The notes under the pieces: model-generated | Databases searched by the model: none | The model's input: the letters and a program-made list of their open reading frames with translations, nothing else | Told to the model about the DNA's origin: nothing | Shown: in pieces, positions 45,301 through 52,761 of the stretch | How the letters are laid out: each line of letters opens with the position of its first letter | Position numbering within the stretch: the stretch's first letter is position 1 | NCBI GenBank assembly: GCA_028287185.1 | Contig: JAQBQD010000161.1 | Span: 23,531 to 87,530, forward strand | Direction: 5' to 3' | DNA length: 64,000 nucleotides | From: Gemmatimonadota bacterium | Lineage (GTDB): Bacteria; Gemmatimonadota; Gemmatimonadetes; Longimicrobiales; Longimicrobiaceae | Position numbers and translations under genes: made by a program

Positions 45301-47932
45301 CGTACAGGCGGTTGCTGCCCACCACCGCTCCGTCCGCGGGCGCCACGATGCGCACGGAGGGCCCCGTGGAGAACTCGCCGCGCACCTCGGCCGCACGGTC
45401 CTCCGCCGACCGCAGCGGCGCCACGCGCGGGCCCGTCGTGTCCGCGGCCGCCTTCGCCGGAAGCGCGGAGGCCGTCGCCGCGCCCGTCATCACCGACGGC
45501 ACGGCGGGTTCGGTCGAACCGTTCGCGGCGGCCGGCACCGGCGCGGGCGGCGCGGACGGTCCCCCACCCGGTGCGACGCGCACGGGCGGCGTCCGCGGAG
45601 CCGCGCGGGAGGCCGTCACCAGCGAGCGCGCCAGTTCCACGGAGGCGACCGGGCCGCCGATGGGGCACGACGCGAGCGCCTCGTCCACGCTCGCCTTCGC
45701 GGACGGGGCCGCGTCCAGCGGGGGAAGCGGGATGCTCGCGAAGCCGGTGGGCACGGCGGCGTCCATCCGCTCCACCGGCCCGGCGTCCACCGCCGTCGTC
45801 GGAGCGGGGAGCGACATCCGCACGACGCCGGACTCCGCGACGGGAACCACGCCGCCGCGGGGGACCAGGCGGAAGCTGGCCTGGGGAAGCGTCCAGCCGT
45901 CCATCCGCACCATCCGCTGGTCGCCGTCGCGGCCGGCCACGGTGTAGCCGCGGGGGGCGCCCAGCGTGTCCAGCCGCAGGAGCTGCGTGCCCGGCGTCAC
46001 GTCGCGGAACGAGAAGCGGCCCTGGCGGTCGGTGGTCACCACCTGCCCGTCGGCACTCCACACCTCCATCCCCGCCACGCCCGGCTCTCCCTCGTCCTGG
46101 CGCCCGTCGTCGTCGTTGTCCAGCCATACCTTGCCCACGATGGCGCGCTGCTGCATGGCGAAGCCGCGGCGGGCGCTGACCCGGGCGACCGCTGTGTCGC
46201 TGCGCACCAGGCCGTGCTCGGCCCAGGCCCACGCCGTGTTCACCAGCGAGCCCGTGCGCGGCGCCGCGATCACCGTCACCGCGTAGCGCACCGCCTGCTG
46301 CGAGCGCCCGGCCAGGGGGCCGCTCCACCAGATGCGCAGGTCGCGGCCGGCGGCGCGCATGCTGTCGGCGCCGGCCAGCGAGCCGGGCACCAGGCGCACG
46401 CCCTCGGGCAGCCGGTCGGCCAGCTCGATGCCGCGCAGCGCCTCGAAGCCCTCGTTGCGGAGGGTGATGGTGAAGGGCACCACGTCGCCGGCGCCCGCCT
46501 CCAGCACGCCGGCCGCCTTGGTCACCCGCAGCTCGTCGCCCTTGAACGCCGTCACCTGGAGCGCGGCCGCGGCGGCCGAGACCGCCTCGGCGTTGGCGCC
46601 GCGCGCCACGACGCGGTTGATGACCGAGGCCACGCCGTCCAGCCCCGGGTTGCCCGCGCGCGTGTGCACGGTGATGGTGCCCGACGCCCCCGGCGCCAGG
46701 TCGCCCAGATGCCAGCGCAGCACCTGGCCCTCCACCTCGGGCGCCACGTCGGCCGACACGAAGGTGAGGAGGGTGGGAAGCGAGTCCGTGAGCGTCGCGT
46801 CGCGCACGGCCACGTCCGTGGACAGGTTGCCGTATCCCAGGCGGAAGACGATCTCGCCGCCCACCGTCACCGTGTCGGCCCCGATGCGCTCCTTGCGCAC
46901 CTGCAGCGTGGGATACTTCACCGTCGTGGTGGCCGTGGGCGATTCGAGCGAGACCGTGTCCCAGGCCAGCGTCGCCACGTTGGCCACCGCGCCCGCCGGC
47001 GTGCCGGCGGGAAGCACGGCGCGGAAGGTGGCGCGGCCCGAGTCGCCGGGCGCCACCGGGCCCACCTTCACCCGCACCGTCTCGTGCAGCGCCGCGTCGC
47101 GCAGCACCTGGCCCGCGTCGGCGTCCGCCGTGTCGGTCAGCGCGCGGCCGTCCAGGGACAGCGAGCCCGGCACGTAGCGCAGGCCCCGGGGCAGCGCGTC
47201 GTCCAGCGCCGCGTCGCCGCTGGGGCCGTCGCCGCCGTTGGCCCACGACAGCGTGTAGGTCAGGGTGTCGCCCGTGGTGGCCCAGGGGCGGTCCACCGTC
47301 TTGCGGAGGGCCATCGCCGCGACGGGCAGGTGCACCGTCAAGCGGTCCTCCACCGTCATCTCCGCCGCGCCGTTCAGGGCGGAGACGGCCTTCACCTGCA
47401 CGGACACCTGCGCGCGGTCGGCCGCGCCCGCGGGCACGTCCACCACCACCAGCAGCGCCGCCGTCTGCCCCTTCGCCAGCGCGAGGGGTCCCGCCACGAG
47501 GACGTCGTTCGGCCCCAGGGCCCCGTCCCCGTCCACGTCCTTCCACAGCGCCGCCGCCCATCCCTGGGCCGAGGACGCACTGAGCGCGAAGGCGTCGCGG
47601 CCGGTGCCCGCGTTGGTCAGCACGTGCGCGAACGCGCGCCGGCTGCCGGGCACCACTACGGCCTCGCGGGGGGGGGCCAGCGCCACCCCTGCCTGCTGCT
47701 CCAGCACCAGCGAGACGCTGGAGGTAGACGATCCGTCCACGCCGTCCTCGCCCGTGTAGGCGAGGGAGGCGGTGTTGGTGAAGCGCAGGGTGTCCGGGGC
47801 AGGGGCCAGCACCCCCTGCCCCGCCGCCGGGGCCGCCCCGAACGCCAGCGCCAGCACGGCCGCCCACCCGGCAAGCTTCACCGGGAGGGTGGCGCGCACG
47901 TGCGCGGGCGAGCGGAGCGGCTCAAGCGGCAT
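42311..47932 (-). CDS. Giant DUF11/SdrD-B-like surface protein with C-terminal barrel
   Basis: 1873 residues. Signal peptide to about 38 (AAPAAGQG). Residues about 45-580 hold four to five DUF11-type beta-sandwich repeats (LRKTVDRPWATTGDTLTYTLSW; LQVRKERIGADTVTVGGEIVF; DELRVTKAAGVLEAGAGDVV), with LPRGLRYVPGSLSL-type closing motifs. About 600-660 is an SdrD-B/Cna-B-like domain (GKVWLDNDDDGRQDEGEPGVAG, RFSFRDVTPGT). A Pro/Ala linker and Ig-like segment (VRIVAPADGAVVGS) lead to about 800 residues of alternating aromatic strands (about 1065-1873) that look like an outer-membrane barrel. It does not end in Phe. It is the last gene of the DUF11 operon. Probable role: surface display or adhesion. 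Confidence 0.88.
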   Translation of the reverse strand: MPLEPLRSPAHVRATLPVKLAGWAAVLALAFGAAPAAGQGVLAPAPDTLRFTNTASLAYTGEDGVDGSSTSSVSLVLEQQAGVALAPPREAVVVPGSRRAFAHVLTNAGTGRDAFALSASSAQGWAAALWKDVDGDGALGPNDVLVAGPLALAKGQTAALLVVVDVPAGAADRAQVSVQVKAVSALNGAAEMTVEDRLTVHLPVAAMALRKTVDRPWATTGDTLTYTLSWANGGDGPSGDAALDDALPRGLRYVPGSLSLDGRALTDTADADAGQVLRDAALHETVRVKVGPVAPGDSGRATFRAVLPAGTPAGAVANVATLAWDTVSLESPTATTTVKYPTLQVRKERIGADTVTVGGEIVFRLGYGNLSTDVAVRDATLTDSLPTLLTFVSADVAPEVEGQVLRWHLGDLAPGASGTITVHTRAGNPGLDGVASVINRVVARGANAEAVSAAAAALQVTAFKGDELRVTKAAGVLEAGAGDVVPFTITLRNEGFEALRGIELADRLPEGVRLVPGSLAGADSMRAAGRDLRIWWSGPLAGRSQQAVRYAVTVIAAPRTGSLVNTAWAWAEHGLVRSDTAVARVSARRGFAMQQRAIVGKVWLDNDDDGRQDEGEPGVAGMEVWSADGQVVTTDRQGRFSFRDVTPGTQLLRLDTLGAPRGYTVAGRDGDQRMVRMDGWTLPQASFRLVPRGGVVPVAESGVVRMSLPAPTTAVDAGPVERMDAAVPTGFASIPLPPLDAAPSAKASVDEALASCPIGGPVASVELARSLVTASRAAPRTPPVRVAPGGGPSAPPAPVPAAANGSTEPAVPSVMTGAATASALPAKAAADTTGPRVAPLRSAEDRAAEVRGEFSTGPSVRIVAPADGAVVGSNRLYVGVRGEPGAAVKVFDGARQVGEATLRPDGAMDFVNVELAPGPHRLRVWMQSSWGRERWDSVAVHRSGEPARIEALGEVQVMHADARDTVRVAARVLDRWNVPVADRPKLTVESRGVSAAAMDADASSVGLQVAVGADGTVTVPMTAGHEVGPGTLALSTGKVRQQVALRVFPSTRALIATGVGQVGVGAAPASFGAVTVRGAVGGETSLSVSYDSRRGQNQDDFFGRGYDPLDESRYPTFGDGSERRVLSASTQALSARLERGFNWLELGDIRTTGFGGGDQLGGYQRSLTGVGGRVATGPVVWRAFGSLTDQALAQRQIRGDGTSGPYRIGGSVRPGTDRVSVEIRARDNAARVIGTQLLQRFVDYQIDYGTGEILLERPVPAADAEGNPVYVVATVERRSGGKSQLVGGLRMEVDARRWLSSAKLDSLGVGVYGVHDAAENGGVNVRRELLGGDVRLRRAGLEVGGELLRSATGDSAALAGHADASWTAPRDRAKLSAQWMRVGAGFSGSADPRLSSGLQEIRLAAEVKVAEGSRLELSHQRERFDQFGVQRQNTRLQLQQTVMGRTMTAEGGMATDVQADASSSSAVAKVAFSPMDRVDVWMEGTRNLQTAAPGQPAPSRPNQVGAGVALRLLPRTKLEMSHRWVSQQGDSAVHYQLTSLNLRTEAFLGGQVWGGLERTQDGRSDHYVALGWDQHLQLAGGWALSSMFERRFGVSSASLADPARALPFAQAEPDRWSAGLGMDWLPADGRPRVSAHGEVHDGRDTRGHRIDVAGDAPLGLSVAVLGRSEWLQEYHLTGSGLEQSRRDRSLLGLAFRPVWSDAVNVLAKAEWRRTLNPIGTSGVLGAAGQDARLIGSGDVVWTPGLHGEVAVRYALRWTLSDPSLPGVASLGARTQFGGLRVEHDLRGPLRARLDARVMTVGTGNPSEWSGSPSLVLRVARQLDVEGGYRFGNLFDPDFGNGGHGFFATLGFHFTEGSLGDAAAFWRQRIAHSQ

Positions 47933-47963
47933 CAGGAACCCGTTTCGTTCGTTTGCGTGTGCG

Positions 47964-49181
47964 CTACTTGACCAGCACGCGGATCCAGAAGTACCGCGTC
48001 GCGCCGGGCGCCAGCGTGCCCGTGAGCGTGCCCGTCACCGTGCCCGACGCCGTGCTGATGGTCCAGCCCGCCGCGTCGCCGCTGGCCGACTGGTAGGTCA
48101 CCTCCGACGGGAGCGGGTCCGAGATCGAGATGGTCTGCGCCGCGGCCGTGCCGGCGTTGGTCACCGCGATCTTGTACTGGATGTACTGGCCCGGCAGCAC
48201 GCGATCGGTGGTGCCGTTGATGGTGGTGGTCTGGTCGTCCTTGTAGGCCGTCTTGCTCATGGTGAGCTGCGCCTTGACCACCGTGATGGTGTAGCTGCCC
48301 GGGTCGCTGATGGCGGCGTTGTTGGTGGAGGTCGCCGTGAGCGTGAGCGGCGCCGTGGTGCCCGCCGCGGCCGCGTTCGCCACGGTGTAGACCACCGTCA
48401 CGTTCGCCGTCGCGCCGGCCGCGATGGTCACCGAGCTGCCGGTGCCCGCCGTGCCGTTCACCGAGACCAGGGTGAGCGTGCCGCCCGTGGTGGCGCCCAG
48501 CAGGGTGTAGGTGTCCGTCGCGTTGCCGTTGTTGGTGACGACGAACGTCTCGGAGTACTGCGTGCCGTTGCTGGGCAGGCGGCTGGCCGTGCCGCCGTCC
48601 GGCGTCACGCTCACGGCCGCGCTCACCGGCGGGCTGATGTTCGTCGTGGTCGGGTCCTGCGTGGCCGGCGTGCGGATGGAGTGCGCCGTCATCGTCAGCG
48701 GCATCGTCGATCCGCCCTTGCCCGGCGCCACCGTGTAGATGACCGTCACCGTGACGGTGGAGGCCTGCGTGACGGGCAGCACCGAAAGCGCCGCGTTCAG
48801 CTCGGCCAGCGTGGTGTACGTCGTGCCGCCCACCACGTAGCCGGTGACCGCCACGCCGCTCGGGACCGAGAAGGCCACGTTGACGCTGTCCGTGCCGTTG
48901 CCGGTGTTGGTGACGGTGAACGCCAGCGAGTTGCCCGTGCTGGGGCTGGCCGGGGTCACGGTGGCGGGCGAAGCCGCGTCCACGCCGGGCAGGAAGCCGA
49001 CGATGACGCTGGCCGTGGCCGTCACGTTCGTGTAGGTGTTGCCGTTGGCGTCGGTGTAGCTGGCCGTCGCCGTGTTGGTGATCGTGGTGCCTTCCGGGGT
49101 GAGCTGCGCCTGCGCGCGGCCCGCCACGAAGGGCGCCAGCGCCATCGCCGCAACGGCGATGGCCCGCATGGTCTTCGTCAT
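47964..49181 (-). CDS. Exported DUF11-type repeat protein, 405 aa
   Basis: Signal peptide cut after GRAQAQ (about residue 26). The mature protein is almost wholly Thr/Val/Ala/Asn beta-sandwich repeats: TNTATASYTDANGNTYTN, SLAFTVTNTGNGTDSVNVAF, SETFVVTNNGNATDTYTLLG, and a C-terminal DUF11 unit (YIQYKIAVTNAGTAAAQTISISDPLP). It is low in charge and nearly free of Lys, typical of exported fibres or shell proteins. AAGGAA precedes the ATG. It is separated by 31 bp from the giant protein and 30 bp from the 184-residue protein, in one operon. Likely a subunit or ligand displayed with the giant barrel protein. Confidence 0.88.
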   Translation of the reverse strand: MTKTMRAIAVAAMALAPFVAGRAQAQLTPEGTTITNTATASYTDANGNTYTNVTATASVIVGFLPGVDAASPATVTPASPSTGNSLAFTVTNTGNGTDSVNVAFSVPSGVAVTGYVVGGTTYTTLAELNAALSVLPVTQASTVTVTVIYTVAPGKGGSTMPLTMTAHSIRTPATQDPTTTNISPPVSAAVSVTPDGGTASRLPSNGTQYSETFVVTNNGNATDTYTLLGATTGGTLTLVSVNGTAGTGSSVTIAAGATANVTVVYTVANAAAAGTTAPLTLTATSTNNAAISDPGSYTITVVKAQLTMSKTAYKDDQTTTINGTTDRVLPGQYIQYKIAVTNAGTAAAQTISISDPLPSEVTYQSASGDAAGWTISTASGTVTGTLTGTLAPGATRYFWIRVLVK

Positions 49182-49211
49182 GTCCAGGGTTCCTTGATGG
49201 GGGGGTGGGAA

Positions 49212-49766
49212 CTAGAGGCCGCTCTTGCCGGCCGCGGGTGCGGCCGCGGCGCCGGACGTACCGGACGCAGCCTCGTAACGAGCATCGAACTCCGCCGTCA
49301 CCGTGGCGTGCGGGGCCACGGCGCCTTCGACGGTCCAGCGGACGTGCGTGTACCGCTCCGCCGCGGCCGGGCGCGTCACCGGGCGCCCATCGACCACGAC
49401 GGTTTCCATGGGGTGGGCGGAGAAGGTCTTCCCGCCGTCCACCGAGTACTCCACCAGCGCGTCGGGACGGCTGGCGGTGGTGCTGCCGGCGACGAACCTC
49501 AGCCCGGCGGGAACGGGGTCGGCCATCACCACGTGGCGCACGGGAGCGGCGCCGGGGTTGGTGAAGGCCAGCCGGTAGCGGATCACGTCGCCGCCGCGCA
49601 CGCGGTCGTCGGCGCGGCGGGTGCCGCGCGCGGCGCCGGCGGCCGCCGTGGTGTTGGTGGCCGTGATGGTGAGCGGGTTGCCCTGCGGCGCGCGCTGCGC
49701 CACGGCGGGAGCGGCCGCAGTCATCAGGGCCGCCAGGGCCAGCACGATCCGGGAGTGGAGCTTCAT
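49212..49766 (-). CDS. Small exported DUF11-type protein, 184 aa
   Basis: Signal peptide (ALAALMTAAAPAVAQ) and a single DUF11-like sandwich of about 140 residues: GGDVIRYRLAFTNPGAAPVRHVVMADPVPAGLRFV, then a YTHVRWTVEGAVAPHATVTAEFDARYE closing strand pair. It contains the YSVDGGKTFSAHP segment seen in this group. It ends in a disordered Ala/Gly tail. GGAGG lies 6 bases before the ATG. It is the second gene of the four-gene operon. The single-domain size suits a pilin-like or cap subunit; that role is a guess. Confidence 0.88.
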   Translation of the reverse strand: MKLHSRIVLALAALMTAAAPAVAQRAPQGNPLTITATNTTAAAGAARGTRRADDRVRGGDVIRYRLAFTNPGAAPVRHVVMADPVPAGLRFVAGSTTASRPDALVEYSVDGGKTFSAHPMETVVVDGRPVTRPAAAERYTHVRWTVEGAVAPHATVTAEFDARYEAASGTSGAAAAPAAGKSGL

Positions 49767-49827
49767 GGTGCCTCCGGGTGGTTGTAAGGGCCGGCCCCCT
49801 CGGGCCGGCGGTGGAACGCCGAACGGT

Positions 49828-51504
49828 TCAGCGTATTCGGGCGACGAAGGTCAGGGTGGCGAGCGAGGCCACGGGGTCCGCGGCCAGGCTGCCCGTGAAG
49901 GTCCAGCGCACCTTCTTCACGCAGGCGTCGTAGCCCGCGGGGGCGCCGCACCCGGCCGAGACGGGCGTGTAGACGAAGGTGGTGCCGTTGCTGGAGTAGG
50001 CCGTGGCGGAGGTGACGCCCGCCGGCAGCGCCTGGCCCGGGCTGCCCACCTTGAACGCCACCTGCGGCGGCACCGAGTCCACCACCACCACCCCGGTGGC
50101 GGCGAAGCTCCCGGTGTTGTTCACGGAAAGCGTGTAGGTCAGGTCGGTGCCCGGCGCCTGCGTGCTGCCGGGGCTCACCGACTTGGCCAGCCCCAGCGTG
50201 GGGCGCACCCGCTGCACCGGCACCCACCCCGAGTCCTTCGCCAGCGTGGGGCGGCTCACGGCGCGGGCGGTCAAGAAGACGTTCTGGGTGTTCACGGTGC
50301 CCGTCTTGACCGTGTACCACACCGTGTAGTTCGTGGTGGTGTTCGCGTTCAGCAGCACGCGGCCGCTGTCGCGCGGCGCGGGCGAGGCCAGCCCCGTCCC
50401 CTTCACCGAGTCCACGCGCACCACCGAGGTGTCGGCCGAGCGCGCCAGCAGGTCGAAGTTGTCGCCCGAGAGCGACGGGTTCTCCACCGCGAACACCTGG
50501 CTGTAGACGCCCGGCAGGCGCACGAAGGCGGCGGGCCCGTCGGGCGTCACGTCCACCAGGGACACGGCGATGGAGGTGACGATGAACTCCGGCAGCACCA
50601 GGTCGGTCCCCGACGAGAAGGTCACCGTGGCCGTCCGCGAGCGCGCCGCGATCTGCGACGCCACGTCGAAGGCGTCCAGGTCCACGCCGTACACGTTGGC
50701 CGCGCCGTTCACGGTGGAGTTGTAGGTGTTGTTGGACGGGTTCGTGGCGTCCGTCAGGTAGGTGCCGTTGAAGCTGAACCCCTCGGTGTTGGTGGCGTCG
50801 CCCGTCTGGTCGGGGTCGCCCTCGAACACGAAGGCCGAGATGCGGCCCGCGGGGGCGGCCGGCGCCAGGAAGTTGCTGAGGGTGATGGTCTGCGACGTCT
50901 GCCGGACGGGAAAGAGCCCGTCGTAGACGCTGATCCGGCGCGGCTGGGTGGCCCCCGTCGCGTTGTAGACCACCAGCAGGCCCCACCCGCCGAACACCGT
51001 CTGCAGCGAGCAGTACTGGGCGCCCGTCTGGTCCGCGCTGGTCACCGACAGGCCGCGCAGGGTGAAGGTGCCGTTGCCCGTCACCGCCGCCGTCACGTCC
51101 TTCTCGCCGCCGAAGTAGCGCAGCGTGTTGCCGTTGTAGGCGAAGGTGTTGGTGAAGGTGCGGTCGGCCGCGTAGGTGGTGTTGTTGAAGATCACCGAGT
51201 TGTCCACCGTGCCGCCCGAGCCGCCCCAGTACAGGTACGCCTTGAACACAGTGGCGCCCGCCGGGATGCCGCTGATGACCACCGAGGTGTTGGTGGCGGT
51301 GCCGGCCACCGAGCAGGCGTTGCCCGGGTTGCTGTTGGTGCGGAGGGTCTGCGCCCCCGCCACGTAGTCGTAGGCGCCCTCGAAGGTCTGGAACGACGTG
51401 AGCTGCGCCGCCGCCGGTCCCGCCGCCACCGTCGCCGCAACGACGAAAGCCGCCCCCAGGGAGCGGCGGATCGGGCGCATGGCGTGGAGCAGCGAGGCGG
51501 GCAT
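49828..51504 (-). CDS. Exported DUF11-containing protein, 558 aa, first gene of the operon
   Basis: Signal peptide near residues 10-33 (GAAFVVAATVAAGPAAAQ). The first about 300 residues form an adhesin-like beta domain with paired motifs AYLYWGGSGGTVDNSVIF, YFGGEKDVTAAV and GWGLLVVYNATG..RRISVYDGLF, resembling DUF3344-type domains of surface proteins. A middle CARDB-like stretch (about 345-455) and a C-terminal DUF11 unit (TLGLAKSVSPGSTQAPGTDLTYTLSV) follow. Two cysteines near both ends of the adhesin domain may pair. Starts at 51504 or 51480 both precede the signal peptide; neither has a good ribosome-binding site. A terminator-like hairpin lies in the leader. Confidence 0.85.
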   Translation of the reverse strand: MPASLLHAMRPIRRSLGAAFVVAATVAAGPAAAQLTSFQTFEGAYDYVAGAQTLRTNSNPGNACSVAGTATNTSVVISGIPAGATVFKAYLYWGGSGGTVDNSVIFNNTTYAADRTFTNTFAYNGNTLRYFGGEKDVTAAVTGNGTFTLRGLSVTSADQTGAQYCSLQTVFGGWGLLVVYNATGATQPRRISVYDGLFPVRQTSQTITLSNFLAPAAPAGRISAFVFEGDPDQTGDATNTEGFSFNGTYLTDATNPSNNTYNSTVNGAANVYGVDLDAFDVASQIAARSRTATVTFSSGTDLVLPEFIVTSIAVSLVDVTPDGPAAFVRLPGVYSQVFAVENPSLSGDNFDLLARSADTSVVRVDSVKGTGLASPAPRDSGRVLLNANTTTNYTVWYTVKTGTVNTQNVFLTARAVSRPTLAKDSGWVPVQRVRPTLGLAKSVSPGSTQAPGTDLTYTLSVNNTGSFAATGVVVVDSVPPQVAFKVGSPGQALPAGVTSATAYSSNGTTFVYTPVSAGCGAPAGYDACVKKVRWTFTGSLAADPVASLATLTFVARIR

Positions 51505-52125
51505 TCGCCGGGGGTGCGGGAGAGCGGTTCCCTTCCGGAAACACGCAGGGGCGGCCATCGCCGCCCCTGCTCGTCCGGGTTCTTCTGTCGTGCTAGAATC
51601 TCGCCTCACAGGGTGAATCTGCCGTGAACGCAGGGTTACGGTTTGTTAATCATACAAACGATTACAGAAGGGCCACTTACAAGGAAATGTCCGATTCCGT
51701 GGCGAGTCGCTTCACGTCGTGTTCACCCAGCGATTCTCCGGCGTGTTCCGATTCGGGAACGCCGCCTATTCCCCGTTCGGAACACATGCGTTTGGGGCGA
51801 GCGCGCCGACGGGCGACTCCCCGCCCCCTGCGGGCCGACGGAAGAGGGGTCCCGGATGGGAACGGATGGCGGGGCGGGCCGATTCGGGAACAGGGTGGCG
51901 GCCGGGCGCTGGAGCGACTGGGAGGGAGACGCGCACCTCTCGCGCGCCACGCCCTGCCCGTCCCTCGGTCGGACCCAGGTCCGCGGAAATGCAGAAGGCC
52001 TCCCGCGCCGCGAGAGGCCCTCGAGATCCGTCGCTGTGGATCCACGTCCTCCGTCGACGGCTCCCTCCCATCGAATCGATCGAATCCACCCTCCCGTAGA
52101 CCCTGACCCGATTGCCGACCCCGGC
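51505..52125. other. Intergenic stretch: DUF11 operon promoter region and DUF4390 terminator
   Basis: 621 bases. An AT-rich island at 51635-51690 (unusual here; minus-strand TATGAT near 51650) is the probable promoter of the DUF11 operon. GGCCTC/GAGGCC with an inner CGC/GCG (51997-52019) is a likely terminator for the DUF4390 gene. No gene is supported. Confidence 0.5.
51545..51570 (-). promoter_or_regulatory. Leader hairpin of the DUF11 operon
   Basis: GCAGGGGCGG (51545-51554) pairs perfectly with 51561-51570; on the minus strand the stem is followed by GTGTTTCC. Position in the 5' leader, between the AT-rich promoter region and the first gene, suggests attenuation or mRNA protection. Confidence 0.4.
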
Positions 52126-52761
52126 TCACCTCGGCGTGAAGAACGGCGACTTCACGACGTAGTGGCGGGTGGGAAGGCCCAGCAGGCGGACGAAGAAGCG
52201 GCGCAGGCCACGCTCCACGGCGCGGCCCACGGGGGCGCGGCCCTGCACGGCGGGGCGGGCCTCGCCACGCAGCCAGCGGCGCAGCTCGTCGATGTCGGAC
52301 AGCGAGAGCGTCTCCACGTCCAGCGTGGCCAGGTAGTAGAAGCGCCCGCGCCCGGTGGGATGCATGTCGAAGACGAAGGCGCGCTCCAGGGCCCGCTCCG
52401 CGTCGGGCAGCGTGGTGATGGGCAGCGAAGTGTGCGCCGTCTCCAGGGTGAAGCCCGGCTCCAGCGCGCTGCGGACCAGCGCGGCCTCCGTCTCGGCCGC
52501 GTCGGCCAGGCGGTCGAAGGTACCCTTCTCCCACAGCTCCATGCGCAGGTGAAAGCGCAGCGGCAGCCCCGACGCGAGCGCGTCCCGCAGCGCCGCGTCG
52601 CGCAGCACCCCGCGCACGGCCACCGCGGGCCGCCCCGTCGTGCCCGAGACGGTGAGGGCGATGGGCCCCTGCGCATGCGCGCGGACGGCGCTCCCGGCCG
52701 CGAGGGCCAGGAGCGCCGCCACCAAGCGCGCGCCGCGTGACAGGGGAAGGGGGAGGGTCAA
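52126..52761 (-). CDS. DUF4390-like exported protein
   Basis: 211 residues. A TTG start sharing TTGA with the upstream barrel stop puts a signal peptide (LVAALLALAAGSAVRAHAQG) at the N-terminus; no ATG or GTG start fits. The mature part contains VRGVLRDAALRDALASGLPLRFHLRMELW, TLPDAERALERAFVFDMHPTGRGRFYYLATLDVETLSLSDIDELRRWL, in the pattern of DUF4390 proteins. They are periplasmic and of unknown function, usually next to NtrC/NtrY-type two-component genes. Here an NtrC-type regulator lies two genes upstream, as that association predicts. Confidence 0.78.
   Translation of the reverse strand: MTLPLPLSRGARLVAALLALAAGSAVRAHAQGPIALTVSGTTGRPAVAVRGVLRDAALRDALASGLPLRFHLRMELWEKGTFDRLADAAETEAALVRSALEPGFTLETAHTSLPITTLPDAERALERAFVFDMHPTGRGRFYYLATLDVETLSLSDIDELRRWLRGEARPAVQGRAPVGRAVERGLRRFFVRLLGLPTRHYVVKSPFFTPR

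Noticed and set aside
43676..47971. A 1431-codon open frame on the plus strand, opposite the giant DUF11 gene
   Set aside because: Low-complexity His/Arg/Ala/Gly translation without domains; a shadow of the minus-strand gene caused by high GC.
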